A stretch of 64,000 bases of DNA from a bacterium (GTDB lineage: Bacteria > Hinthialibacterota > Hinthialibacteria > Hinthialibacterales > Hinthialibacteraceae): the NCBI GenBank assembly GCA_016125385.1, contig WGLV01000043.1, positions 1-64,000 on the forward strand, read 5' to 3'. This document shows, piece after piece, positions 26,159 through 34,189 of the stretch (the first letter of the stretch is position 1; each line of letters starts with the position of its first letter). A model generated the notes under the pieces. That model made no database searches, was not told the origin of the DNA, and saw only the letters and a program-made list of their open reading frames with translations. The translations under genes and the position numbers were made by a program.

Positions 26159-26665
26159 TTATTCATGAATCACGGCTTTGAAAAGATGATCCGGTTCCAT
26201 CTCAAAACAGCGGGCGCCGCGCTCTTCCACGTCCATGCGAGTTTTCTCCCATTCCGCCAACATTGTCCGCGCCTCATCCGTCAAGGTAAAGTCCAGCCAT
26301 TTCCCCGATTCGTCGTCACGGATGATCACCCGCATGCCTTCTCCGTCTTTCAGATGGATATTGCGTTTGCCCATGGTGGCGCCGGTCGCCATTTGCAAAC
26401 CGTCGATGATGCAGGTAAAGGGAGGGCTGGCGGGGCACTCAACCTCGACGGTCACTCCGAAATAGCGGGGCATGCCATATTTTTCCACGGCGAACTCACC
26501 CATTTTGGCGCCGATCACGACGTAGGGCCCCATGTGTCCGTGCAGCCGCGTCAGTTGTTCTGCGGTTACGGGTTTATATTCGACATGATGTTGCATGACG
26601 TGAGCGGCGGCGAAAACCGACGCCAATACGATAAGCGCTGAGACGCGAACGGTGATCTTGTACAT
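26159..26665 (-). CDS. Exported FmdE-domain protein
   Basis: 168 residues with an N-terminal signal peptide (about 1-22). LHGHMGPYVVIGAKMGEFAVEKYG is the core of the formylmethanofuran dehydrogenase subunit E family (PF02663); the usual HGHxCPG is HGHMGPY here, so the metal-ligating Cys is missing. PASPPFTCIIDGLQMATGATMGK is the second conserved block and keeps one Cys. FmdE-like proteins outside methanogens are often metal-binding or redox-accessory. Export and absence of other Fmd subunits argue against methanofuran chemistry. SD AAGGAGGAG is very strong. It lies 13 bases after the pseudopilin gene. Confidence 0.75.
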   Translation of the reverse strand: MYKITVRVSALIVLASVFAAAHVMQHHVEYKPVTAEQLTRLHGHMGPYVVIGAKMGEFAVEKYGMPRYFGVTVEVECPASPPFTCIIDGLQMATGATMGKRNIHLKDGEGMRVIIRDDESGKWLDFTLTDEARTMLAEWEKTRMDVEERGARCFEMEPDHLFKAVIHE

Positions 26666-26678
26666 ACTATCTCCTCCT

Positions 26679-27353
26679 TCATGATGGCGGAGCCTGATGG
26701 CCCGTACTTAATCGGACGATAATGCCCGAAGACACAACTCCATTGCTCGGATCGTACCAGGTGCTGGATGGAACCGGCTCCAGCATGTGAAAACCGATAT
26801 CTTCTTTTGGAACGGGGCCAATGCTCCAGAAGCCGTATTCAACGGGGCTTTGACTGGCTTTGTGTTCCGCGGAGGCGTTGTTATAAAAAACGTACTCTCC
26901 ATTATCGACGGGAAACCCGGTTGGAACCCATATGCCTTCTTCCGTGGGCATTCCATTAAAATACCCGAATCCTGGCCTGCGATACTTGATGGTTTGACCG
27001 GGCGCCTCGGTCGATGCGCCCGGAAACGTGTAGAACGGATCAAGCGGCCGCTCGGCGAGATAGGCTGTGGGCGTGGTCAGTTCCCACGGAAGTTCAAAAT
27101 ATTTTTTAGCGGTTTCTTCACCCCACGCAAGACAGTGATACCGGGTTGGAGGCAGCGCGCCGCGATCGATACGGTAACTTTCAATCGCGGTGACGCACGC
27201 GGCGATATTGGCCCGGGCGGCGGCGATTTTTCCCTTCACCCGAGCCTGCATAAAGTTGGGCAGCGCGATAACTGCGAGCACGCCGATGATGGAGACCGCG
27301 ATCAGCAGCTCGATCAGCGTGAACGCCCCGTTAACGGTACAGCGCCCAGTCAT
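26679..27353 (-). CDS. Type II secretion/type IV pseudopilin, third copy
   Basis: 224 residues. Leader ends NGA just before FTLIELLIAVSIIGVLA, with Glu at +5, so cleavage would follow Ala. The helix continues to PNFMQAR. The globular domain keeps LTTPTAYLAERPLDPF and the C-terminal YDPSNGVVSSGIIV, the same signatures as the pilins at 1286 and 2021. I start at the ATG at 27353, 23 bases inside the end of the preceding gene; an earlier ATG (27383) would give a longer leader. Overlap implies translational coupling with the secreted protein upstream. Confidence 0.82.
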   Translation of the reverse strand: MTGRCTVNGAFTLIELLIAVSIIGVLAVIALPNFMQARVKGKIAAARANIAACVTAIESYRIDRGALPPTRYHCLAWGEETAKKYFELPWELTTPTAYLAERPLDPFYTFPGASTEAPGQTIKYRRPGFGYFNGMPTEEGIWVPTGFPVDNGEYVFYNNASAEHKASQSPVEYGFWSIGPVPKEDIGFHMLEPVPSSTWYDPSNGVVSSGIIVRLSTGHQAPPS

Positions 27354-28122
27354 GAGAAGAACTCGCCGCGGGCTTGAAATCATCTATCGATCGGGGCCAC
27401 AGCTGATAACCCTCCGTGAAGGGGGGGGCGACGTCTTCCTGGTTGAAGACGCCGGTCACGTCGAGACGTCCCTCTGGCTGAGGCGAATCGGCGATCTTCG
27501 TCGCGAAACGCAACGGCGCCGAAAGCGTCGCGCCGTTTGAATCGACGAGCGTGACCGAACCGCCATTCACCCATTCGCCTTGGCTGATTTCCACATCGCG
27601 CACGGTAACCAGACAGCCCTGATACCGCTCAGCGCCGGTGGAGCGCGTTGCGTCGAAGAGATTTAACAAACTCAAATCGTCAATCACAAACGGCGCGGGC
27701 GCTATACCATGAGACAGAATTGTGATTTCCAATTTCTGATCGGGGTTGTGGCGTTCGTTCATGTTGGTCTGCCCCCCATAGTGACCGGTCAGCCCGGTGA
27801 CGCGCACGCGGTCACCCTGAAGAACCTCGGGATAATTAGCGAGCCCACTTCCGTACCATGACCCGGCATACGCTTCGATGCCACCGGTATCGTCTTGAAT
27901 AAACAGGATGAGCGATGTCTCTCCCTCTGAGTTAAATACTCCGCCATCGTTCAGAGCGATTCCCTCGATGGTGTAGCGATCGGTGGTTTGAAGACCGGCG
28001 AAGGTGGGTTCTCCATTCGCGTCGACGGTGTTGATCTCAGCGATGGGGATGACGGTCTGTGCAAGCGATGAACTGGTAACAGCAAAAGCGAACAAAAGGC
28101 AAAACGGAATTCGTAGCGTCAT
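27331..28122 (-). CDS. Secreted OB-fold/DUF5689-like protein ending in WALYR
   Basis: 263 residues. The ATG at 28122 follows AGAGG and opens a clear signal peptide (MTLRIPFCLLFAF, ending SLAQ). The mature part looks like one or two OB-fold-like beta domains: ILFIQDDTGGIEAYAG, LQGDRVRVTGLTGHYGG, RYQGCLVTVRDVEISQG and VTLVDSNGATLSAPLRF are typical of the OB-fold-like regions found next to nuclease or lamin-tail domains in secreted proteins. No catalytic domain is present. The last residues are HDWALYR, one of five W-x-x-Y tails in this window. It is the first gene of a four-gene unit and its end overlaps a pseudopilin gene. Confidence 0.65.
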   Translation of the reverse strand: MTLRIPFCLLFAFAVTSSSLAQTVIPIAEINTVDANGEPTFAGLQTTDRYTIEGIALNDGGVFNSEGETSLILFIQDDTGGIEAYAGSWYGSGLANYPEVLQGDRVRVTGLTGHYGGQTNMNERHNPDQKLEITILSHGIAPAPFVIDDLSLLNLFDATRSTGAERYQGCLVTVRDVEISQGEWVNGGSVTLVDSNGATLSAPLRFATKIADSPQPEGRLDVTGVFNQEDVAPPFTEGYQLWPRSIDDFKPAASSSHDWALYR

Positions 28123-28218
28123 AATGCGGCCTCTCATATTATGATTTTAATTTTCGTAATACTAGCACGATGGCCATATGATCGAAAGGGAGTGCATGGA
28201 ATTTTTTTTAAAAATCGA

Positions 28219-28260
28219 TTGACGCAGCGCGGAGACCGTACTACTGTACTAGCAATACAG
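28219..28260 (+). promoter_or_regulatory. Promoter and palindromic operator of the GntR-ABC operon
   Basis: TTGACG (28219-28224) is a good -35. At 17 bases spacing stands a poor -10, TACTGT (28242-28247). Overlapping it, CTGTA (28244-28248) and TACAG (28256-28260) form an inverted repeat. YtrA-type GntR regulators usually repress their own operon by binding such a site over the -10. Confidence 0.45.
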
Positions 28261-28286
28261 CACACCAATACACTGGAGACGGCGCC

Positions 28287-28679
28287 ATGATCCTGGATAT
28301 CGACCCATCCAACGGCGTACCGATCTTTATGCAGATCGTGCAGCAGGTGAAATACAAAGTCGCGACCGGAGCGCTCAGCCCCGGCGAGCAACTGCCCTCC
28401 GTCCGGCAACTGGCGGGCAGCCTGCGAGTAAACCCCAACACCATATCGAAAGCGTACAACGACCTCGAGCGGGACGGCGTCATCAAAACCCGGCGCGGAA
28501 TGGGGTGTTTTGTATCGGAAGAAAAGGTCAGCATCGCCAAACCGGAACGGCTGGCGATTATCGGTAAACATCTCGACCGGGCGCTGACCGAGGCCTACAA
28601 CCTGGAGATTCCCTTCCCCGAGGTGGAAACCCTGCTGCAGGAGCGCAATCGCGCGTTTGAGGAGAGGAGAGCGTCATGA
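28287..28679 (+). CDS. GntR-family regulator, YtrA subfamily
   Basis: 130 residues, the short YtrA size: an N-terminal winged helix (about 8-75) with VPIFMQIVQQVKYKVATGAL, PSVRQLAGSLRVNPNTISKAY and LERDGVIKTRRGMGCFV, then a short helical dimerisation tail. YtrA-type proteins regulate neighbouring ABC exporter genes. The stop overlaps the start of the ATPase gene by four bases (ATGA at 28676). SD is GGAGA about ten bases before the ATG. A palindrome over the putative promoter supports autoregulation. The inducer is unknown; cell-wall-active antibiotics are known inducers in Bacillus. Confidence 0.9.
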   Translation: MILDIDPSNGVPIFMQIVQQVKYKVATGALSPGEQLPSVRQLAGSLRVNPNTISKAYNDLERDGVIKTRRGMGCFVSEEKVSIAKPERLAIIGKHLDRALTEAYNLEIPFPEVETLLQERNRAFEERRAS

Positions 28680-29569
28680 ACCAACCGGCCATCGACATTC
28701 AACACTGTACCAAAGTTTTCCACTCAAAGGTCGCGGTGCACGACCTCACGCTCGACGTGGAACCGGGAAAAATCTACGGTCTCGCCGGCGACAACGGCGC
28801 GGGCAAGACGACCACCATCAAGATGATGCTCGGCCTGCAAACGCCCACCGAAGGGCGCGTTTCAGTGTTGGGGTACAACCCGGTGCGCGAGGGCGTGCGC
28901 ATGAAGCGCCTGATCGGTTACGTGTCGGAGAACCGCGAGATGTGGGGCTGGATGAAGATTCACGAGATCATCTGGTTTACGAAACAGTTTTATCTCGAAT
29001 GGGACGACGCGCTGGTGGAGGAATCGCGCCGCCAGATGAACCTCGACCCCGACGCGAAGATCAAACACCTGTCGCGCGGCGAACGCGCCAAGCTGGCGCT
29101 GCTGCTCGCTATTGGCCATCGCCCGCCGCTGCTTATTCTCGACGAGCCGTCGTCGGGGCTCGACCCGATGGTACGGCGCGAAATTCTCGAACAGGTGGTG
29201 ACGCTGATTCAAAGCGAAGGGCGCACGGTGTTTTTCTCATCTCACCTGCTCGATGAAGTCGAGCGCGTGGCTGACAACGTGGGCATCATGCACAACGGCC
29301 GCCTGCTGCGAAACCAGACCCTCGACTCGCTGAAAGAAAGCGTGAAACGCATCCGGGTGACGTGGAACGGGGAGATGCCCGAACGCGAACAGCTGCAGAA
29401 CGTGCGCTGGATCGAAGGCGCCGGCCGCGAAGAAACATACTTCACCGGCGATTTCAGCGACGACCTGCTTGAACAGTTCCGCGCCTATCACCCCAGGCAG
29501 CTCGACGTGGAAAGCATGAGCCTGGAAGAAATTTTCGTCGAGACGGTTCGCGAAGCGCGGCGCGGGTAA
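28676..29569 (+). CDS. ABC transporter ATP-binding protein
   Basis: 297 residues. Walker A GDNGAGKTT (about 40), Q-loop region YVSENREMWGW, signature LSRGERAKLALLLAI (the usual LSGGQ reads LSRGE), Walker B LLILDEPSSGLDP and switch His in FFSSHLLDEVE. A C-terminal extension of about 80 residues (IRVTWNGEMPEREQL onward) follows. This is the YtrB/CcmA-like exporter ATPase, cytoplasmic, powering the permeases at 29582 and 32107. Overlap with the regulator gene and a 12-base gap to the permease show one operon. Confidence 0.92.
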   Translation: MNQPAIDIQHCTKVFHSKVAVHDLTLDVEPGKIYGLAGDNGAGKTTTIKMMLGLQTPTEGRVSVLGYNPVREGVRMKRLIGYVSENREMWGWMKIHEIIWFTKQFYLEWDDALVEESRRQMNLDPDAKIKHLSRGERAKLALLLAIGHRPPLLILDEPSSGLDPMVRREILEQVVTLIQSEGRTVFFSSHLLDEVERVADNVGIMHNGRLLRNQTLDSLKESVKRIRVTWNGEMPEREQLQNVRWIEGAGREETYFTGDFSDDLLEQFRAYHPRQLDVESMSLEEIFVETVREARRG

Positions 29570-29581
29570 GGAGCGATCGCC

Positions 29582-32065
29582 ATGACGCCTTATCTCAATC
29601 AATTCAAGGCCTTGCTGTGGAAGGAATACCGCGAGTCGCGGCCGGTGTTTTACCTCATGCTGGCGGGCGCGCTGTTGAATACTCTCTTTTTCGGCTGGGC
29701 CACCAATTATTTCAACCGTTCTCACGGTGCGTATTACGGAAACATCAATGTTGAGAATCTGACCGCCATTCAGGGGTTCTACATTATCGCGGTGGCGTTC
29801 GTCCTGTTCCTCCCGCTCTTTTCGCGAGAATCCGAACGCGGCGTTTTGACATGCCTGCAAACCAAACCCATCGAACCGGAAACGCTGTTCGCCTTTACCT
29901 GGCTATCCGCCTTCCTGTTGAGTGCGATCTGCCTTGTCTTTTCAACGTTGTTTCTCTGCCTGTTTCTGAACGTCGGCCTCTATTTCACAGGGTTGTATAT
30001 CGCCCTGATCAGCGTGATTCCTGTAGCGGTCTATTTCACGCTGATGTCTTCCTGCTCGGCGAACCGGCTGCGCAGCTTCGGCGTAACGCTGATCGTCTGT
30101 TTCGCGTGCGCGTTATTCCTGGGCTGGCTGACTGAAAAATCCGCCGCGTATCCTTACAGCTTCATTCGCGCACTGTTCACATTTTCCACGATCATGCCTT
30201 TCTTTACGGCGCTGGCGGGCGCGGTAATGGGCCTGTTGCTGGCCGCGCTGGTGTTACGGTTGCGCATGACTCTGCGCGTACAGGGATGGCCGATCTACGC
30301 CGGAGCCGCCGGCGTGGTGCTCGCGGCGTTTTTCTACCTGATGTGGATGAACGTCACCACCAGCAACGCGACGATGGTTCGGCTCGATATGAAACCCGGT
30401 TCAAAAGAAACCCTCTGGGCGCTGCAACACACCGCGCCGTTGAATAAACGCGTGGGGTACTACACGGAATATACGGCCTTCGCCGGAACCAATGAAAACC
30501 TGAACCAGGAGGCTCCGATTCAGGAGCCCTGGCAAAGAATCAATCCCGATGTCGTGCGGCCCACTCAACTGACTGTCTTGAAATATGATGAGAATTTTGA
30601 ACTCAAAACCGTTTTCGAAAAGAAACTGGAAGAATGTTTCAATGCGGATCAGTATCAGGAAAACGAAAAATTCAACCAGTTTCATGTGTGGAAACATGAC
30701 TGTGAAACCTTCAACTCAGAAAACGCCGCGATCGTCATCAATAAAGGCGAATTCTCACGCGACCTGCTGGATGAATATATCCGCGAGCATGGCGGAACCC
30801 GTGACGACTTCGCGCCGATCTGGCGGCCCGACATGGAACCGATTCCACTTGATGACGAATATCTGAATCAACACCTGAACTCATCGATTCCACGCACGCG
30901 TGATTTCCGCTACCGGGAAGAGCCGTACACTCTGGAGGAAATCAAGCGGAAATACAGAGATTTTTTTGATTTCGTGCGCGAACACGGCGGACCGGAAATC
31001 ACTGAAGACAATCAGTTCACATACAATCCCGAAATTACGATCTACCCGATGTTCATCGGGCGCATCACGCTGGAGGACGAGCCGAAGTTCACCCCCATTC
31101 AGCATCTCGAATTCACCTTCGACACCGCCCAGGGCCGCGTCACCCGCACGGTGGACGCACGCGAACCGGGCTATTTCGAAATGAAGGATTTCGATCCGTT
31201 GTTTGAAGGCCTGCCGAAGCAATTTTTTACCGGCCCCAATGGAGTCACAAGCAACACGGACGAAAAAATGCAGAAGGAACTCGATCCTTTTCTACTGCAA
31301 CGTTTGAACAACGTCAGTTTTCAGTTGTATTTCTTCATGCGGGGTTCAATGATGTGGAATCCAAGCGACGACCGGAAAGACGCATGGCGTTTGTACTCCA
31401 ACGTGGAAGCGTATCGAACCAACGGTGACGTTGTGGATATCAGCATTACCGCCTTGGACTTCTCAAGCCCTGATACGGTTTCAGTTTTTATCGGCGGCGA
31501 CCTGCTGAAACCCGCTCGAATCAGCCCGCCCTATCGTTCTTACGATGGCGGCATCCCCATCGCATATTCCGTGGAAAACGGCCGCATGGCGATGACGTGG
31601 GGATTCAATCTACAGGAAGTCGTCTCCGTACTTGACGTCAGCGACTTGAACAACATGAAAGAGATCAACCGGCAATCGAACTCCACCTGGCGGCGATGGA
31701 CCAACTGGCGCTACCAGACTAGGGGTTACGCTGGCCTGAAACTGGAAAACGGGTTGCTTGAAATGCGTGGCTATCACGATCAGGTGACGTATTACCAGAT
31801 ACAGAAAGACGGTCGCGTTACCCCCCGCGCGCGCATCATGATGCCGTTAGCCGGCGAGGGCGTGAACGCGAGTTCGATTGAGGACGGTGCGGTGTTGCTC
31901 GCGGGTCCAAACACAGTGGCGAAATACCGCTTGGGCCGGCTGAGCGAGGCCGATCAGAAAGTTACGGCCCGGATCCCCACCTCTCCACAAGCCCTGCCCG
32001 GTTACGAGGAGACTCTCAAGCGTCTCGCGGATGAGAATCAGAAATCAAACTCCAGCGATCAGTAA
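29582..32065 (+). CDS. ABC-2-type permease with large extracytoplasmic C-terminal domain
   Basis: 827 residues. The first 260 hold about seven hydrophobic segments (around 21-41, 66-84, 105-130, 134-155, 167-185, 205-227 and 238-258) with SRESERGVLTCLQTKPIEP, the loop seen in ABC-2 exporters. From about 262 to 827 the protein is hydrophilic, with no further membrane segment, and contains charged, aromatic-rich beta-like sequence (VSVFIGGDLLKPARI, VVSVLDVSDLNNMKEI, NASSIEDGAVLLAG), which reads like propeller blades. The size is about three times that of a usual permease. SD AAGGAG is present. It probably pairs with the 235-residue permease at 32107. Confidence 0.75.
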   Translation: MTPYLNQFKALLWKEYRESRPVFYLMLAGALLNTLFFGWATNYFNRSHGAYYGNINVENLTAIQGFYIIAVAFVLFLPLFSRESERGVLTCLQTKPIEPETLFAFTWLSAFLLSAICLVFSTLFLCLFLNVGLYFTGLYIALISVIPVAVYFTLMSSCSANRLRSFGVTLIVCFACALFLGWLTEKSAAYPYSFIRALFTFSTIMPFFTALAGAVMGLLLAALVLRLRMTLRVQGWPIYAGAAGVVLAAFFYLMWMNVTTSNATMVRLDMKPGSKETLWALQHTAPLNKRVGYYTEYTAFAGTNENLNQEAPIQEPWQRINPDVVRPTQLTVLKYDENFELKTVFEKKLEECFNADQYQENEKFNQFHVWKHDCETFNSENAAIVINKGEFSRDLLDEYIREHGGTRDDFAPIWRPDMEPIPLDDEYLNQHLNSSIPRTRDFRYREEPYTLEEIKRKYRDFFDFVREHGGPEITEDNQFTYNPEITIYPMFIGRITLEDEPKFTPIQHLEFTFDTAQGRVTRTVDAREPGYFEMKDFDPLFEGLPKQFFTGPNGVTSNTDEKMQKELDPFLLQRLNNVSFQLYFFMRGSMMWNPSDDRKDAWRLYSNVEAYRTNGDVVDISITALDFSSPDTVSVFIGGDLLKPARISPPYRSYDGGIPIAYSVENGRMAMTWGFNLQEVVSVLDVSDLNNMKEINRQSNSTWRRWTNWRYQTRGYAGLKLENGLLEMRGYHDQVTYYQIQKDGRVTPRARIMMPLAGEGVNASSIEDGAVLLAGPNTVAKYRLGRLSEADQKVTARIPTSPQALPGYEETLKRLADENQKSNSSDQ

Positions 32066-32106
32066 ACACATCGGCGCCGTCAACCGGCGCCGGGAGGAAC
32101 CCAATC

Positions 32107-32814
32107 ATGGAAACTCGCATAGAACGCGCTCTGGCCTGGAAGGAGATCCGCCAGTCGGCCCCGATCGTCATCGCATTCGGCCTGCTGAGCCTGATCATTG
32201 TGGCGTATCTGTGTTACATGCACCATTATTCAACCCAACGCTTCAAGTTGTATACGCTTGATAACATCAACAACATGCTCGGCGTTTTCGCGTTTTTTAT
32301 CTCGCTGGGGCTGGGTTATCTGATGGCGGCGGGCAACCGGCTGATTGAATCGAGTGAAAATCTTGAAGGCTTTCTTTTTTCACGCCCGGTGGGACGCGGT
32401 TCGCTGGTCAAGGTGTATTACTTCGTCGGCTTCTGGGGGTTAGCGGTCTGGTTTCTTATTTTTCTGATGCTCTGCACTATATTTTTCGGCCCCGCGATAT
32501 TCATCCGCACCTCTGAGCACAACGTGATGCGCTATTTTAACTGGGAATACGGCTTTTTCATCGCTATGCTCATTATCGCTCATGGCGCGACCTTTTGCGT
32601 TTCGCTGGCTTTTCCCTCGCTGGTGGTCACGGCGGTGGTGTATTGCGGAACGTACTTCATTACGTTTTTTCTGTTTTTTGAAGCGCGAAGGCTGCTGACG
32701 CCACATGGCGTCGAGATGTTATTTGACCTGGCGCGCTACGGATGTATCGCAGGATTTGTAGCCGTGCTGATTCTTGGATCGATGTATTACTATCAGACGA
32801 AACAATTGAATTGA
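32107..32814 (+). CDS. ABC-2-type permease subunit
   Basis: 235 residues with six predicted membrane helices; the N-terminus ERALAWKEIRQSAPIVIAF resembles the amphipathic start of ABC-2 permeases and of its larger partner (FKALLWKEYRESRPVF). A conserved-looking block follows helix 2: RLIESSENLEGFLFSRPVGR, placed like the ERExG loop of the partner. SD GGGAGGA is strong. Last gene of the YtrA-type operon. No terminator follows directly; the next good one is at 33169. Confidence 0.8.
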   Translation: METRIERALAWKEIRQSAPIVIAFGLLSLIIVAYLCYMHHYSTQRFKLYTLDNINNMLGVFAFFISLGLGYLMAAGNRLIESSENLEGFLFSRPVGRGSLVKVYYFVGFWGLAVWFLIFLMLCTIFFGPAIFIRTSEHNVMRYFNWEYGFFIAMLIIAHGATFCVSLAFPSLVVTAVVYCGTYFITFFLFFEARRLLTPHGVEMLFDLARYGCIAGFVAVLILGSMYYYQTKQLN

Positions 32815-32962
32815 TGGCTCGCTGAACGCCTGTGAATGTTTTTTTCCGGTAATTTTTGAAATTCGTGAAACATTTCTGACGAACTGATCGTTTTATATTA
32901 CATATCGTTGTTGTGCGCGATTGGTTCGCATCGTTTCAAAATATGAGGAAGAAAAGCGGTAT

Positions 32963-33193
32963 CGTCCCGGACCGGGGCGGGGTTTGGGGAAACCTTCAGT
33001 ACAGGTAATTGTGCGGCTCGTCTGGATTTATCTTTCGTTCTGGTGAGAACGGCCGCTGTTTCACTTTCCCCGATTCAAGCAAAAGAAAGCGATTCAAGAA
33101 ACCAAGAAGAGCTGGTTGCGAGGGTGCAACGCCCCCGCAACCAACCTCTCTTTCCGATTTAGGCTTTTGGGCGGCTCTGCCGCCCGTTTTTTT
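32963..33193 (+). ncRNA. Candidate structured non-coding RNA or 3' UTR
   Basis: The 416-base gap between 32814 and 33231 holds no credible gene but several hairpins in a row: CGTCCCGG with CCGGGGCG (32963-32979), GGTTT-GGGG-AAACC (32981-32994), GGTTGCG with CGCAACC plus inner GGG/CCC (33114-33142), then a textbook terminator (33169-33193). CGATTCAAG occurs twice (33071 and 33090). I recognise no Rfam family: it lacks the SRP RNA, RNase P and tmRNA signatures I looked for. It may be an independent small RNA or the long 3' end of the ABC operon mRNA. Confidence 0.4.
33169..33193 (+). terminator. Strong Rho-independent terminator
   Basis: GGGCGGC (33169-33175), loop TCT, GCCGCCC (33179-33185), then G and seven T. 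It ends transcription from the ABC operon or from the structured RNA region, just before the convergent gene at 33231. Confidence 0.92.
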
Positions 33194-33230
33194 GCCCGAA
33201 TCAGGCGCAGAATAAAGCAGTATTCTTATT

Positions 33231-34100
33231 CTAGCCGAAGATGAGAAAAAATAGCAAGGAAAAGAGTTTAGCGAAGTTTAAATACAATATTATCAAGCCA
33301 ATAGTGTAAATAAAATTCCGCCGGAAGAACAAATACATCAGAAAGAATTTCGCAATAAACGCGATGAAGCCTCCCCCTGTGATCAGGTAATAATGGAGCG
33401 CGTTAATCAGCGTAAAACTAACAATTAACAACACAGAAGCCTGCAACTCCAACACCCACTCTTCGTTCCACTTCTTTTTAGGATCGGTCCAGTTAAGAAT
33501 CAGGATCGAACCAAACGCCGACGCGACTCCCGCCGCGAAATAATAAGCGAACTTAAATAACTCAAACAGCGTGGGGATATCCACGCTTGCATCCGGATTT
33601 TTATCAGGAATGGAGTACGTCGTTTGAATCCAGTAGCGCCCCGCCACCAGAAAGCCCAACACAACCAACACAACCGCCGCCAGTTTGAACAGGCGATAGT
33701 GAGGAAATACATATCCGCACTCACGGCATCGGGAGGCGGATCGCACCATTTCGAAACCGCACTCAGGGCAGGGTTTCTTTTTGATCCTCGGCCCATGCGC
33801 CAGCGCATCCAGATTAAGGGGGTCGATTTGGCCTTCGCGGGATCGTGCGGTATACTCTAATCGATTTAACAGTGCGGCGGCTTCGCGATGATCGGGATTA
33901 AGCCGCAGCGCTTCACGCAACGCCTCCATTGCTTCTTCGTATTCTCCCACCTTGTACAGGCAAAACCCCATACTGGCGTGTACGTCGGGATGACCGGGCG
34001 CAGATTGGCATTCACGCCGCAATACAAGCAACGCCTTTGGGTAATTTTCGTGATCGATCCAGTAGCGCGCGTCGTCCAGCGCGGGGATTGATGAAGACAT
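33231..34100 (-). CDS. TPR and zinc-ribbon membrane protein of unknown function
   Basis: 289 residues. Residues about 8-85 are two to three TPR units (ARYWIDHENYPKALLVLRREC, ASMGFCLYKVGEYEEAMEALREAL). Residues about 110-135 hold a zinc ribbon, CPECGFEMVRSASRCRECGYVF (two CxxC knuckles). Then come about five hydrophobic helices, the last very rich in Phe and Leu. The soluble part should face the cytosol. I do not recognise a named family. It stands alone: divergent from the sugar dehydrogenase at 34190 and convergent with the ABC operon. A role in membrane-protein quality control or in assembling an envelope complex is possible but not shown. Confidence 0.7.
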   Translation of the reverse strand: MSSSIPALDDARYWIDHENYPKALLVLRRECQSAPGHPDVHASMGFCLYKVGEYEEAMEALREALRLNPDHREAAALLNRLEYTARSREGQIDPLNLDALAHGPRIKKKPCPECGFEMVRSASRCRECGYVFPHYRLFKLAAVVLVVLGFLVAGRYWIQTTYSIPDKNPDASVDIPTLFELFKFAYYFAAGVASAFGSILILNWTDPKKKWNEEWVLELQASVLLIVSFTLINALHYYLITGGGFIAFIAKFFLMYLFFRRNFIYTIGLIILYLNFAKLFSLLFFLIFG

Positions 34101-34189
34101 CCGTTTTTCACCCTTGCGATGAATCGCTTGATCCGCGAAGCGGGATTCAATACATGATTCATCCTACGATATGAGGAGAGAATTGTCGA

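Noticed and set aside
33009-33215. Plus-strand open frame of 68 codons
   Set aside because: It runs through two hairpins and the terminator at 33169, so it cannot be a normal gene.
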